Source: UBA668 sp039796575 (GTDB lineage Bacteria; Actinomycetota; Acidimicrobiia; Acidimicrobiales; Ilumatobacteraceae). From it: a stretch of 64,000 nucleotides of DNA. The notes under the pieces are model-generated. The model ran no database searches, was not told where the DNA came from, and saw only the letters and a program-made list of their open reading frames with translations. Position numbers and translations under genes: made by a program. Below are positions 19,286 through 27,374 of this stretch, in pieces. The stretch spans positions 16,529-80,528 of the forward strand of contig JBDKJP010000065.1 of the NCBI GenBank assembly GCA_039796575.1, given 5' to 3'. The number at the start of each line of letters is the position of its first letter. Within the stretch, counting starts at the first letter, position 1.

Positions 19286-19971
19286 GCCACACGCACCGTG
19301 TAGCCGACGCCTCGCACGGTGTGGATGAGCTTGCTGTCGCCGGGGCCCTCGAGCTTGCGGCGCAGGTACGAGATGTACACGGCGAGGTTCTTCGAGTCGG
19401 GGCCGAAGTCGTAGCCCCAGATGCGGTCGTAGATGGTGCTGTGCTCGAGCACGATGCCCTGGTTGCGCACCAGCAGTTCGAGCAGGTCGAACTCGGTCTT
19501 CGACAGCTCGACCTCGCGCTCGCCGCGCCACACGCGGCGGCTGGTGGGGTCGAGGCGGAGGTCGGCGATCTGCACGGGCTCGGCGCCGCTCTCGGCGTCG
19601 TCGGGGCGGGCGCGACGCAGCAGGGCGCGCAGCCGGGCGAGCAGTTCGTCGAGGTCGAACGGCTTCGGGAGGTAGTCGTCGGCGCCGGCGTCGAGGCCGG
19701 CCACGCGGTCGGGGGTCTCGGTGCGTGCGGTGAGCATCAGCACCGGGATGCGGTTGCGCTCCGCTCGGAGCACACGGCACACGGTGAGGCCGTCGAGGTT
19801 CGGCATCATCACGTCGAGCACGGCCACGTCGGGCTGGCGCTCCTGGATGAGCTGCAACGCGGCGGCGCCGTCGGGGGCCTGCACCACCTCGTAGCCCTCC
19901 AGGGAGAGAGCCCGGCTGAGCGACTCACGGATGGCCCGGTCGTCGTCGGCGATGAGAATGCGTCCGCTCAT
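19282..19971 (-). CDS. OmpR/PhoB-family response regulator (MprA-like)
   Basis: 229-aa regulator. Receiver domain with acidic pocket IADDD (residues 9-11), phospho-acceptor Asp53 (VLDVMMPN), Thr/Lys switch residues (LTART, PKPFDLDELLAR) and a C-terminal winged helix (SKTEFDLLELLVRNQGIVLEHSTIYDRIWG). Cognate to the kinase that overlaps it. A 16-bp hairpin separates it from the upstream small secreted protein gene; all three point the same way. Confidence 0.92.
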   Translation of the reverse strand: MSGRILIADDDRAIRESLSRALSLEGYEVVQAPDGAAALQLIQERQPDVAVLDVMMPNLDGLTVCRVLRAERNRIPVLMLTARTETPDRVAGLDAGADDYLPKPFDLDELLARLRALLRRARPDDAESGAEPVQIADLRLDPTSRRVWRGEREVELSKTEFDLLELLVRNQGIVLEHSTIYDRIWGYDFGPDSKNLAVYISYLRRKLEGPGDSKLIHTVRGVGYTVRVA

Positions 19972-20000
19972 TTGGTGTGCGCCTTGTGGGGAGGTGACGA

Positions 20001-20039
20001 ATCGGCCGGGAACTGGGGAGGAGCCAGTTCCCGGCCGAT
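20001..20039 (-). terminator. 16-bp perfect hairpin between the secreted protein gene and the response regulator
   Basis: ATCGGCCGGGAACTGG (20001-20016), a 7-nt loop, and the exact reverse complement (20024-20039). It lies 11 nt past the stop of the 20051-20821 gene. No U-tract, so either an I-type actinobacterial terminator or an attenuator of the downstream two-component genes. Confidence 0.6.
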
Positions 20040-20050
20040 CGTAGAGGGGA

Positions 20051-20821
20051 TCAGGCGTCGGCCGACGTCTGCGTGTCCTGCGGGCCACCGTCGATGGTGC
20101 CGCCGCTCGTGCCGGTGTCGCCGCTGGCGTCGTCACCGTCGCCGTCGTGACCGTGGTGGCCGCGGCCGCCCATGCCCGGGCCGCCCATGCCGGAGCCGCC
20201 GGCCGGGGCACCGTTGTTCACCATGTCGGTGATGCGGGTGGTGGCCTCGGCGATGCGTGCGTCGGCGTCTTCCTGGGTGTGCTCGCCGGCGGCGACCTCT
20301 TCGTCGAAGTGCGCCTGGAGCTCGGCCACGAGGGCGTCGATCACGGCCTGTGCGGTGCTGCCGTTGGCGACGGCGATCTCGGCCAGCGTCTGGCCGCCCT
20401 GGAGCGCGGTCTGCAGCTCGTCGGTGGTGATGCCGATCACGGTGGCGACGGCGTCGAGGTTGCCGCCCATGCCCATCCCGGGCCCGCCAGGACCGCCGTG
20501 GCCGCCACCCATCGGGCCGGCCGCCTCGAGCGCGGCGATCACCTTGTCGACCTGCTCCTGGGTGAGCGAACCGTCGTCGATGAGCGGCTGCAGTGCGTCC
20601 TGGAGGTGTGCGGCGTGATCCGCAGCCCGGTCGGTGTCGGTGGCCGCACCGGTGTCGGTGCTGCCGGTCGAGTCGCTCGTGGTGTCGTCGGTTGCCACGG
20701 TGACGGCGGTGACGCCGTTCGACGCTGCGCCGGCCGAGCCGGACATCTCGAGGAGGAAACCGGCGCCGGCGCCGGCGAGAAGACCTGCGCTGAGACCGAT
20801 GGCGGTGAGCTTCTTGTTCAT
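20051..20821 (-). CDS. small secreted/anchored protein with LTQEQ and ITxDELQ repeats
   Basis: 256-aa protein with an N-terminal hydrophobic segment (residues 5-22), a Thr/Asp linker and a helical core. The core has the motif families LTQEQVDKVIAALE, IGITTDELQTALQGGQTLAEIA and HTQEDADARIAEAT that recur in actinobacterial secreted proteins of unknown function. A Gly/His/Met-rich patch (about 108-122) and a second Gly/Met/His-rich patch near the C-terminus could bind metal (inference). It sits directly upstream of an MprAB-like system and may be a target or accessory of it. Confidence 0.65.
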   Translation of the reverse strand: MNKKLTAIGLSAGLLAGAGAGFLLEMSGSAGAASNGVTAVTVATDDTTSDSTGSTDTGAATDTDRAADHAAHLQDALQPLIDDGSLTQEQVDKVIAALEAAGPMGGGHGGPGGPGMGMGGNLDAVATVIGITTDELQTALQGGQTLAEIAVANGSTAQAVIDALVAELQAHFDEEVAAGEHTQEDADARIAEATTRITDMVNNGAPAGGSGMGGPGMGGRGHHGHDGDGDDASGDTGTSGGTIDGGPQDTQTSADA

Positions 20822-20918
20822 CGGGGTGTGCCTTTCGATGTGGGGTGGCGAGGAACATGATGCGACCCCTGGGTTAAGCACACTCGGCGGCTTCGTGAGA
20901 AACAGGTGAGAACCGCCG

Positions 20919-22307
20919 TCAGCCGGCGACGGCGTCGAACTCCTCGATCAGCTTCAGCAGCGCGACCTCCACCACTTCGCTCAGCGCGGGGTGGATCCAG
21001 ATCTGACCGGCCATCTCGTCGGCGGTGCTGCCGAGGTGCATGCCCTGCACGAGCAACTGCACGAGGATGCTCGCCTGGTACCCGATGACGTGCGCGCCGA
21101 TGACGGTGCGCGTGCGCGGGTCGCCGATGAGCTTGCAGAAGCCTTGTGTGTCCTCCATGGCCCAGCCGTACGCGGCACCCGCGTAGTCGTGGCTGATGAC
21201 GCAGTAGGGCTCGCCGCTCGCCGCGGCCTGCGCCTCGGTGACGCCGCACGTGCCGACCTGCGGGCTGGTGAACACGGCGGACGGCGCGGGACGGTCGTCG
21301 TAGGTGCGCAGGTCGTCGGGATGGCTGAGGTTGTGGCGCACCACCTTCGCCTCGCCGTTGGCCATGTGCTTCAGCTGATATCGACCGTTCACGTCGCCGA
21401 GCGCCCACACGCCGGGGGCGGTGGTGCGGCCGTAGCGGTCGACCTTCACGGCGCCGTCCTCGTCGACCTCGATGCCTCCGGCAGTGACGCGGAGCTGGTC
21501 GCTGTTCGGGATGCGGCCGGTGGCGACGAGCAGCACGTCGCCCTCGATGGTGCGCGGCCCACCGTCGCACACCAGATCGACGGCGATCCCGTCGCCCGTG
21601 CGGCGCACGCGGTCGACGTGCGAGCCGAGGGCGAGGTCGAACCGGTCGCCGAGCTCGCGGGTGAGGCGGGCGGAGATGTCGGCGTCGGCCGCCTGCAGCA
21701 GCCGGTGGCCGCGGTTGATGATGGTGACAGCCGAGCCGAGTGCGCCGAACACGTGGGCCATCTCGCACGCGATGAAGCCGCCGCCGAAGATGACGAGGTG
21801 CTCGGGCAGCCTCGGCAGTCGCATGATGTTGTCGCTGGTGTGGAACGGCACGTCGTCGAGGCCCGGCACGTCGGGGATGTACGAACGCGCGCCGGCCGCG
21901 ATGACCACCTGTTCACCGCGGATGCGCTGCCCACCCACCTCGAGCTCGCGGTCGCCCACGAAGTGCGCCGAGTGCTCGTACACGTCGACGTTGGGCAACC
22001 CGACGCGGTAGTCGCGACCGCCGTCGGCGATGGGGTCGATGCGGCCGAACACGCGCTGCACGATGGCCGGCCAGTCGGCGCCGTCGAACGACGTGCGGAT
22101 GCCGTACCGCTCGCCGTGGCGGGCGTGCTCGGCGAGGTCGGCGGGGAACACGAACATCTTCGTGGGGATGCAGCCGCGGTTGAGGCAGGTGCCGCCGAAC
22201 ACGCCGCGCTCGACCATGGCGATGCGCCAGTCGTCGTGCTCCGGCCCGATGATCGAGTTGCCGGAGCCCGACCCGATGATGATGAGGTCGTACTGCTCGG
22301 TGGTCAC
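20919..22307 (-). CDS. mtr: mycothione reductase
   Basis: 462-aa flavin disulfide reductase that reduces oxidised mycothiol with NADPH. FAD-binding IIIGSGSGNSI at the N-terminus, redox-active Cys pair in GGTCLNRGCIPTK, VFGRIDPIA and AYGWAMEDTQG segments characteristic of mycothione reductases, and the C-terminal catalytic HPALSEVVE. Length matches the family. GTG 22307 gives the expected TTEQYDLIII opening and CACCCT lies 6 nt upstream. Presence implies a mycothiol-based thiol pool, hence an actinobacterium. Divergent from superoxide dismutase. Confidence 0.92.
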   Translation of the reverse strand: MTTEQYDLIIIGSGSGNSIIGPEHDDWRIAMVERGVFGGTCLNRGCIPTKMFVFPADLAEHARHGERYGIRTSFDGADWPAIVQRVFGRIDPIADGGRDYRVGLPNVDVYEHSAHFVGDRELEVGGQRIRGEQVVIAAGARSYIPDVPGLDDVPFHTSDNIMRLPRLPEHLVIFGGGFIACEMAHVFGALGSAVTIINRGHRLLQAADADISARLTRELGDRFDLALGSHVDRVRRTGDGIAVDLVCDGGPRTIEGDVLLVATGRIPNSDQLRVTAGGIEVDEDGAVKVDRYGRTTAPGVWALGDVNGRYQLKHMANGEAKVVRHNLSHPDDLRTYDDRPAPSAVFTSPQVGTCGVTEAQAAASGEPYCVISHDYAGAAYGWAMEDTQGFCKLIGDPRTRTVIGAHVIGYQASILVQLLVQGMHLGSTADEMAGQIWIHPALSEVVEVALLKLIEEFDAVAG

Positions 22308-22313
22308 CCGAAC

Positions 22314-22353
22314 AGGGTGCCAGATGGCGGACCCGACCGCACAGGGGTACGGT
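22314..22353. promoter_or_regulatory. divergent promoter region of mtr and sod
   Basis: Minus-strand CACCCT (22314-22319) lies 6 nt before the mtr GTG. Plus-strand TACGGT (22348-22353) would start transcription near 22360, leaving an 18-19-nt leader with AGAGGAG before the sod ATG at 22379. Confidence 0.35.
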
Positions 22354-22378
22354 GAGTTCATCCAGAGAGGAGCCGGTG

Positions 22379-22993
22379 ATGCCCGCCTACACCCTGCCCG
22401 AACTGCCCTACTCCCCCGGTGCGCTCGAGCCGCACTACAGCGGTGAGATCGTCGCGCTGCACCACGACAAACACCACGCCGCGTACGTGAAGGGCGCGAA
22501 CGACACACTCGAGGCGTTGGCCGCAGCGCGCGAAGCGGGCGACCACAGCACCATCAACATGCTGTCGCGCAGCTACGCGTTCCACGTGAGCGGCCACGTG
22601 CTGCACAGCATCTTCTGGACCAACATGAGCCCCGACGGTGGCGGTCGCCCCGACGGCGAGCTGGCGGCGGCCATCGACGAGTTCTTCGGTGGCTTCGAGG
22701 CGATGCAGGCGCAGCTCACCGCGGCCACCGTGAACGTGCAGGGCATCGGGTGGGGTGCGCTGGCATGGGAGCCCGTGGCGCAGCGACTGGTGATCGAGCA
22801 GATCCACGACCACCAGGGCAACGTCGGCGCCGGCTCGGTGCCCCTGCTGGTGATCGACTCGTGGGAGCACGCGTACTACCTGCAGTACAAGAACGTGAAG
22901 GCCGACTTCGTGAAGGCGTTCTGGAACATCGCCAACTGGCCCGACGTGGCCCGCCGGTTCGCCGCCGCACGCGAGGTGCCGCCCACCGTATGA
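22379..22993 (+). CDS. sod: superoxide dismutase (Fe/Mn)
   Basis: 204-aa metalloenzyme dismutating superoxide. Conserved elements: LPYSPGALEPHYSGEIVALHHDKHHAAYV with the first metal His, SGHVLHSIFW with the second, and DSWEHAYYLQYKNVKADFVKAFW with the Asp and His ligands. ATG 22379 follows AGAGGAG. Metal choice cannot be decided by eye. No signal peptide: cytoplasmic. The stop overlaps the next ATG (ATGA). Confidence 0.95.
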   Translation: MPAYTLPELPYSPGALEPHYSGEIVALHHDKHHAAYVKGANDTLEALAAAREAGDHSTINMLSRSYAFHVSGHVLHSIFWTNMSPDGGGRPDGELAAAIDEFFGGFEAMQAQLTAATVNVQGIGWGALAWEPVAQRLVIEQIHDHQGNVGAGSVPLLVIDSWEHAYYLQYKNVKADFVKAFWNIANWPDVARRFAAAREVPPTV

Positions 22994-23661
22994 GCGAGCC
23001 CGAGTTCGTCGAGATCCTCCACGACGACACGTTGTGGCGGTTCGAGCCCGACTTCCTGCGGTCGAACTGGACGTGCATCTGGGGGCGCGGCTGCAAGGGC
23101 ATCCTCGACGCGCCCGCCGAGCACCTGCAACAGGGGTGCTGTTCGGTGGGCGCCGAGCTCACCGATCTCGACGAAGCGATGAACGTGTCCGCGCTGGCGG
23201 CCACGGTGCCGTCGCACCTGTGGCAATTCCACGATCGGGTCGATGCCGACGACGTGTTCAGCGACGACCGCCGCATCAACACCAAGGTCGTCGACGGCGC
23301 GTGCATCTTCCTCAACCGCCCCGGGTTCGAGGGCGGTGAGGGGTGCGCGCTGCACCTGGCCGCGGTCGACGCCGGCGAGTCGCCGCTCGACTGGAAGCCG
23401 TCGGTGTGCTGGCAGCTCCCCATCCGCGTCGACTGGGCGATGCAACCCGACGGCATCGAGCACGCCACAGTGCGCCGTTGGAGCCGGGCCGATTGGGGCG
23501 ACGAAGGCGACACGATGGCGTGGTGCTGCACGTCGCACGACGACGGCGGCGAGGCCTACTGCGGCGACCGTCCGGTGATCGACTCGCTCGGCGAGGAGCT
23601 CGCGGCCGTCACCGGCCACGAGGTCTACGTCGAGCTCCGCCGCCGCCTGGCCGCCGACTGA
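22990..23661 (+). CDS. Cys-rich protein, YkgJ/DUF3109-like metal-binding pattern
   Basis: 223-aa protein with ten Cys: C29, C35, C50, C51, C105, C119, C140, C179, C180, C191. The run CC...GACIFLN...GCALH...KPSVCWQLP resembles the zinc/iron-chelating YkgJ/DUF3109 layout (CxxCC, C-FL, GC-IH, RP--C--FP). Start ATG 22990 overlaps the sod stop by 4 nt, so it is translationally coupled to superoxide dismutase. A role in metal or Fe-S handling in oxidative stress is an inference from that coupling. A conserved hairpin repeat follows its stop. Confidence 0.75.
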   Translation: MSEPEFVEILHDDTLWRFEPDFLRSNWTCIWGRGCKGILDAPAEHLQQGCCSVGAELTDLDEAMNVSALAATVPSHLWQFHDRVDADDVFSDDRRINTKVVDGACIFLNRPGFEGGEGCALHLAAVDAGESPLDWKPSVCWQLPIRVDWAMQPDGIEHATVRRWSRADWGDEGDTMAWCCTSHDDGGEAYCGDRPVIDSLGEELAAVTGHEVYVELRRRLAAD

Positions 23662-23671
23662 CGGTCCAGGG

Positions 23672-23750
23672 CTTCTGGGCGTCGTTCGTCCCACTTCGGC
23701 TTCTGGGCGTGTTCCGTCCCGGAAACCGGGACGGATTCACCCCAGTTGCG
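23672..23750 (+). repeat. intergenic hairpin repeat, copy 1
   Basis: Starts 10 nt after the preceding stop. It has two TTCTGGGCGT words 28 nt apart, then a 10-bp stem TCCGTCCCGG/CCGGGACGGA (23712-23734) around AAA, then a CCCAGTTGCG tail that can extend the stem to CTGGG. Almost identical to the reverse complement of 36158-36240. Probably a 3'-end element or a mobile palindrome. Confidence 0.8.
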
Positions 23751-23764
23751 GTGCGCAACCGACG

Positions 23765-24337
23765 TCAGGTGACGCGGGTGGGCTTCGGCGGGAACGTCAC
23801 CTCGGCCTCCGCGAGGCGACGGCAGGCGCGACGTTCGCGGCGGATGGGCCACCATTCGTAGAGGAAGATCTCCATCGGCTTCCACATGCTCACCCAGCCC
23901 ACGACGAGCAGTCCCTCGTGGAGCACCTCGAGGAACGGGTTGGTGCTGCGGCCGATCACCTGGGCCACACCGTTGAAGCCGAAGATCGCGGCGATGCCGA
24001 TGACGAGGCTGATGCGGCCCTCACGGAGCAGCTTGCTGAGCTGACGCCCGGCCTGCCATTCGCGGTACTCGAAGTGGTTGTGGATGCCCGACGCGACGAT
24101 GTCCTCACGGCCGGCGAGGCGTTGGTCGGCGACGAGCACCTCGATGGTGATCGGCTCGTCCTTGTCGAGGTCCTCCGCCCACTCCTCGATCCAGTCGGCG
24201 ACCTCGGGGTCGAGCGACCGCTCCTCGAGCGGTGTGGGGTCCATGGCATTGAAGATCTGCTCCACGCTCGCGACGCGCACCTGGATGGGCGTGCCCTGCA
24301 GTTCCTTCTGCGAACGAGGCCAGTTCCGTTGTTCCAT
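23765..24337 (-). CDS. conserved two-TM membrane protein of unknown function
   Basis: 190-aa protein. The N-terminal 100 residues are soluble and acidic (EVADWIEEWAEDLDKDEPITIEVLV), followed by two hydrophobic segments (about 108-124 and 140-158) and a basic tail (LYEWWPIRRERRACRRLAEAEV). I do not recognise a named family. ATG 24337 has GAGACT 6 nt upstream, as in the VOC gene. Confidence 0.7.
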   Translation of the reverse strand: MEQRNWPRSQKELQGTPIQVRVASVEQIFNAMDPTPLEERSLDPEVADWIEEWAEDLDKDEPITIEVLVADQRLAGREDIVASGIHNHFEYREWQAGRQLSKLLREGRISLVIGIAAIFGFNGVAQVIGRSTNPFLEVLHEGLLVVGWVSMWKPMEIFLYEWWPIRRERRACRRLAEAEVTFPPKPTRVT

Positions 24338-24380
24338 CCGTCCAGTCTCGCCGCCGGTGAGCGGCGCGACCGGGGATGGG

Positions 24381-25676
24381 TCAGCCGTTCTTCGGCAGCT
24401 CGGCCCAACTCATCGTGCGGTCGTTGTTCGGCTCCTTGGGGAGGCCGAGCACGCGCTCGCCGAGGATGTTGCGCTGCACCTGGTCGGTGCCGCCGTAGAT
24501 GGGCGGGCCCTGCGCGAACAGCGCGAGCTCGGTGATGGCCGGGGTCATGCTCGGCACGCCCGCCGCCTCGTTCGCCGCGCGCTGCTCGGACGTGTACGGG
24601 TGCAGCATGCCGTTGGCACCGGCGACGCGGAGGCCGAGGTCGCGGCTCTTGCGCATGATCTCGCTCATCGACAGCTTGCCCACGTTCGGGGCGGCGGGGA
24701 TGTCGCGGCCGGCGGCCTTCTCGGCCTTCACGCGCAGGGTGAGCATGCGGCCCACCTCGTGCAGCGTGTGCAGCTTCATCAGGTCCTGACGGAAGTTCGC
24801 GTCGTGGATCATGCCGGTCTCGTTGGCCATGGCCACGAGCAGCTTGGAGAGGCCCGCGGCCATCGCACCGCCGCCACCGCCACCACCGGCGGGGCCGGCA
24901 GGTCGCACGAAGTCGCCGACGCGCTTGGGCAGGTCGCCGGCGATGGTGCCCGCGCTGGCCAACGCCGCTGCGGTGTGGCCACCGGCGCCGAGGCCGGCGC
25001 GTTCGAACATGAGCGTGGTGTTGGCCACGGCCCAACCGTTGTTGGTGCCACCGATGACCGCGGCGTCGGCGACGCGAGCCTCGCTGAGGAACACCTCGTT
25101 GAACAACGCACGGCCGGTCATCTCGCGCAGCGGGCGCACGTCGACGGCGTTGCCCTGGTGCATGTCCATCGCGAACCAGGTGATGCCCTGGTGCTTGGGC
25201 ATATCGGGATCGGTGCGGGCGATGAGCATGCCCATGTCGGCGATGTGGCCACCGCTGGTCCACACCTTCTGGCCGTTCACGATCCACTCCTCACCGTCCT
25301 TCACGGCGCGGGTACCGAGGCCGGCGAGGTCGCTGCCGGCGCCGGGCTCGCTGAACAGCTGGCACCACGCCGCCTGGCCGGTGACGATGGGCAGCACGTA
25401 CTGGTCGATCTGCTCCTGCGTGCCGTGCACGGCGATGGTGGGAGCGGCGAGCAGCATGCCCAGGCCACCCGGTGCGGGCACCGCGCCGCGCGTCACGATG
25501 CGCTGCGCGACGGCGATGGCCTCGTTGCGCGACACGCCCTTGCCGTAGGCGTTGGCAGGCAGCGCGGGTGCGGCCCAGCCGGACGTGCCGAGGCGCTGCC
25601 ACCATTCGCCGACCGTGAGGTCGGGGTCCCAGTTCGCGTCGAGCCAGGCGTCGAGTTCGTCGAGGAGATCGCTCAT
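24381..25676 (-). CDS. acyl-CoA dehydrogenase
   Basis: 431-aa FAD enzyme of beta-oxidation or a related acyl-CoA pathway. FAD/substrate motifs CQLFSEPGAGSDLAGL and WIVNGQKVWTSGGH, and the C-terminal YGGTDQVQRNILGERVLGLPKE, are typical. A Gly-rich insert (PAGPAGGGGGGG, about residues 258-269) interrupts the C-terminal helical bundle and is unusual. ATG 25676 has GAAGCT 6 nt upstream. Monocistronic as far as can be seen. Chain-length specificity unknown. Confidence 0.9.
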   Translation of the reverse strand: MSDLLDELDAWLDANWDPDLTVGEWWQRLGTSGWAAPALPANAYGKGVSRNEAIAVAQRIVTRGAVPAPGGLGMLLAAPTIAVHGTQEQIDQYVLPIVTGQAAWCQLFSEPGAGSDLAGLGTRAVKDGEEWIVNGQKVWTSGGHIADMGMLIARTDPDMPKHQGITWFAMDMHQGNAVDVRPLREMTGRALFNEVFLSEARVADAAVIGGTNNGWAVANTTLMFERAGLGAGGHTAAALASAGTIAGDLPKRVGDFVRPAGPAGGGGGGGAMAAGLSKLLVAMANETGMIHDANFRQDLMKLHTLHEVGRMLTLRVKAEKAAGRDIPAAPNVGKLSMSEIMRKSRDLGLRVAGANGMLHPYTSEQRAANEAAGVPSMTPAITELALFAQGPPIYGGTDQVQRNILGERVLGLPKEPNNDRTMSWAELPKNG

Positions 25677-25988
25677 CCCCACAGCTTCACCGATGCCGGG
25701 CCGGCACAGCGATTCGAGCGAGCGCGGTGCGGTCGTGCTCGGCGCCCAGTTGCCTCGACCGGAGCGCACCTCACTGGCCACGCGGCGTTCCCCGGGCGAT
25801 GACGAGGCTGTCAAGTACCCCCGGGGTGACAGGAAAGCCTCGAGAATCAGGTTCACCGGCATTCTGGGCATGCCCGGAACCACCCCGGGGTCGTTCTGGG
25901 CATGCCCAGAAGGGTGCCGAGCTGCCGATCTGGGCGGCTGAGCACGCGAGTCGATGTCCGTCTCCCCGGCAACTTCACCCGAGTCGGC
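25677..25988. other. 312-nt intergenic region with palindromes
   Basis: Lies between the acetyltransferase stop and the acyl-CoA dehydrogenase start, both minus strand. Contains CTGTCA/TGACAG (25808-25813 / 25827-25832) around CCCCGGGG, and two TTCTGGGCATGCCC palindromes at 25862-25911. No supported gene. Confidence 0.6.
25862..25911. repeat. pair of 18-bp palindromes
   Basis: TTCTGGGCATGCCCGGAA (25862-25879, one mismatched pair) and the perfect palindrome TTCTGGGCATGCCCAGAA (25894-25911), 32 nt apart. They share the TTCTGGGC word with the hairpin repeats at 23672 and 36158 and likewise lie downstream of a gene (the acetyltransferase). Confidence 0.75.
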
Positions 25989-26549
25989 TCAGGTGAGGAT
26001 CGACTCCACCACAGACGCGTCCAGCGCCGCGATCGGGGTCGGCTCCGGTGGCGGACCGTCGGTGACTGACAGCGCCCGTTGCCATTGGCCAACGTCGTGC
26101 CAGGAGCCGAGCTTGTAACCGGCTCCCCGTGCTACGCCGACGAGTGTGAAGCCCATCTTCTCGTGCAACCCGACACTGGCCTCGTTCGGCAAGGCGATGC
26201 CAGCGAACGCCTGGCGAAAGCCCTGGAGCTCGAGCAGACCGAGCAGCGCGCAGTACAGCCGTTGTCCGACTCCCTGACCGCGTTGGTCCTCACGGAGGTA
26301 CACCGACACGGCGACCGACCAGCGGTACGCGTCGCGAGCGGCGTACGGCGCCGCGTAGGCGTATCCCGCTACGGCACCGTCGTCTGCGATCAGCCACGGA
26401 TGTCTCGACGAGGCCCGCTCCATACGGTGGCGCATCTCATCGACACTCGGCGCCTCGTACTCGAACGAGATCGCGGTCGCCTCCACCACGGGGGCGTACA
26501 CCGCCGCGACGCCCGCTGCATCGTCGGGGGTCGCCATACGGAGCAGCAC
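25989..26549 (-). CDS. PAT-like GNAT acetyltransferase
   Basis: 186-aa enzyme resembling phosphinothricin/methionine-sulfone N-acetyltransferases. N-terminal RMATPDDAAGVAAVYAPVVEATAISFEYEAPS, then acetyl-CoA loop LREDQRGQGVGQRLY and C-terminal NEASVGLHEKMGFTLVGVARGAGYKLGSWHDVGQWQR. GTG 26549 is supported by TACACT 6 nt upstream; ATG 26537 is less likely. The natural substrate may be an amino-acid analogue rather than a drug. Confidence 0.82.
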   Translation of the reverse strand: MLLRMATPDDAAGVAAVYAPVVEATAISFEYEAPSVDEMRHRMERASSRHPWLIADDGAVAGYAYAAPYAARDAYRWSVAVSVYLREDQRGQGVGQRLYCALLGLLELQGFRQAFAGIALPNEASVGLHEKMGFTLVGVARGAGYKLGSWHDVGQWQRALSVTDGPPPEPTPIAALDASVVESILT

Positions 26550-26555
26550 AGCACG

Positions 26556-26561
26556 AGTGTA
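26556..26561 (-). promoter_or_regulatory. putative -10 (TACACT) of the PAT-like gene
   Basis: TACACT on the minus strand ends 6 nt before the GTG at 26549; no Shine-Dalgarno. Confidence 0.45.
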
Positions 26562-26654
26562 CGAACCGACTGCGAGTCGCTCGGAGCACCCCCATCGCTG
26601 CCGATCCCGCGCACTCCCTGGGGAGCGTGCGACGGCGAAATGGGGCAGACCGGG

Positions 26655-27374
26655 TCAGACCTCGGCGATGAACATGATGTCGCCGGTGGCGACGGCCGAG
26701 CCCTCCTCGGGCTCCATCGTGATGGCCCACGCGGTGGGCTCGGCGGGCGTGGGCAGGGTGCGGTGCACCTGGCCGTCGGCCGCCGGATCGAGGATGTACA
26801 TCGCCATCGACTGGTCGCCGCTGATGAGCCACAGCTCGTAGGCCTTGCCGTCGGGGGCGACCGGGAGGTCCTCGCCCATCAGCACGGCCTTGCCCATCGA
26901 CGGCGACCAGGCCACCTTGAACATGCCGTCGGCACCGTCCTGGTTGGCGAGCTCGATCATCCGGCTGTCGGTCTGTTCGAGCACGGCGGCGAGCTCGTCG
27001 TTGAACGGGTCGTCGTCGCTGCCGCCGTTGAAGGCGACCACACCGACCAGCAACGCGATGACCACGGCAGCCGCTGCGGCGAGCAGCATCCACGACGGGC
27101 CCTGACGCCGCTCGGGTGCCGGCACCGGCGCGGCGAGCGCAGGCGACAGCTGGCGGGTGACCGCCACGTCGGCCATCACCCGGTCCTTCAACGACATGGG
27201 CGGCGGAGTGCTCAGCGAGCCGGCCACCTGGGCCATGGTCTCGCGGAACTCGAGCACGTCGGTGCGGCACACGTCGCACCCTTCGTAGTGGGCCTCGAAG
27301 GCCGCACGCTCTCGCGGGTCGAGCGCGTCGAGTGCGTACGCAGCAGCGAGATGGTGCACGTCGATGTCGCTCAT
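26655..27374 (-). CDS. anti-sigma factor, RskA-like
   Basis: 239-aa single-pass membrane protein. The N-terminal zinc-finger-like anti-sigma domain has the H-x3-C-x2-C pattern (HYEGCDVC, residues about 29-36), a TM helix lies near 95-117 (WMLLAAAAAVVIALLVGVV), and the extracytoplasmic RskA C-terminal domain carries AYELWLISG. It would sequester the sigma factor encoded immediately upstream, with which it overlaps by ATGA. Release probably follows regulated proteolysis, as known for RskA; this is inferred. Confidence 0.9.
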   Translation of the reverse strand: MSDIDVHHLAAAYALDALDPRERAAFEAHYEGCDVCRTDVLEFRETMAQVAGSLSTPPPMSLKDRVMADVAVTRQLSPALAAPVPAPERRQGPSWMLLAAAAAVVIALLVGVVAFNGGSDDDPFNDELAAVLEQTDSRMIELANQDGADGMFKVAWSPSMGKAVLMGEDLPVAPDGKAYELWLISGDQSMAMYILDPAADGQVHRTLPTPAEPTAWAITMEPEEGSAVATGDIMFIAEV

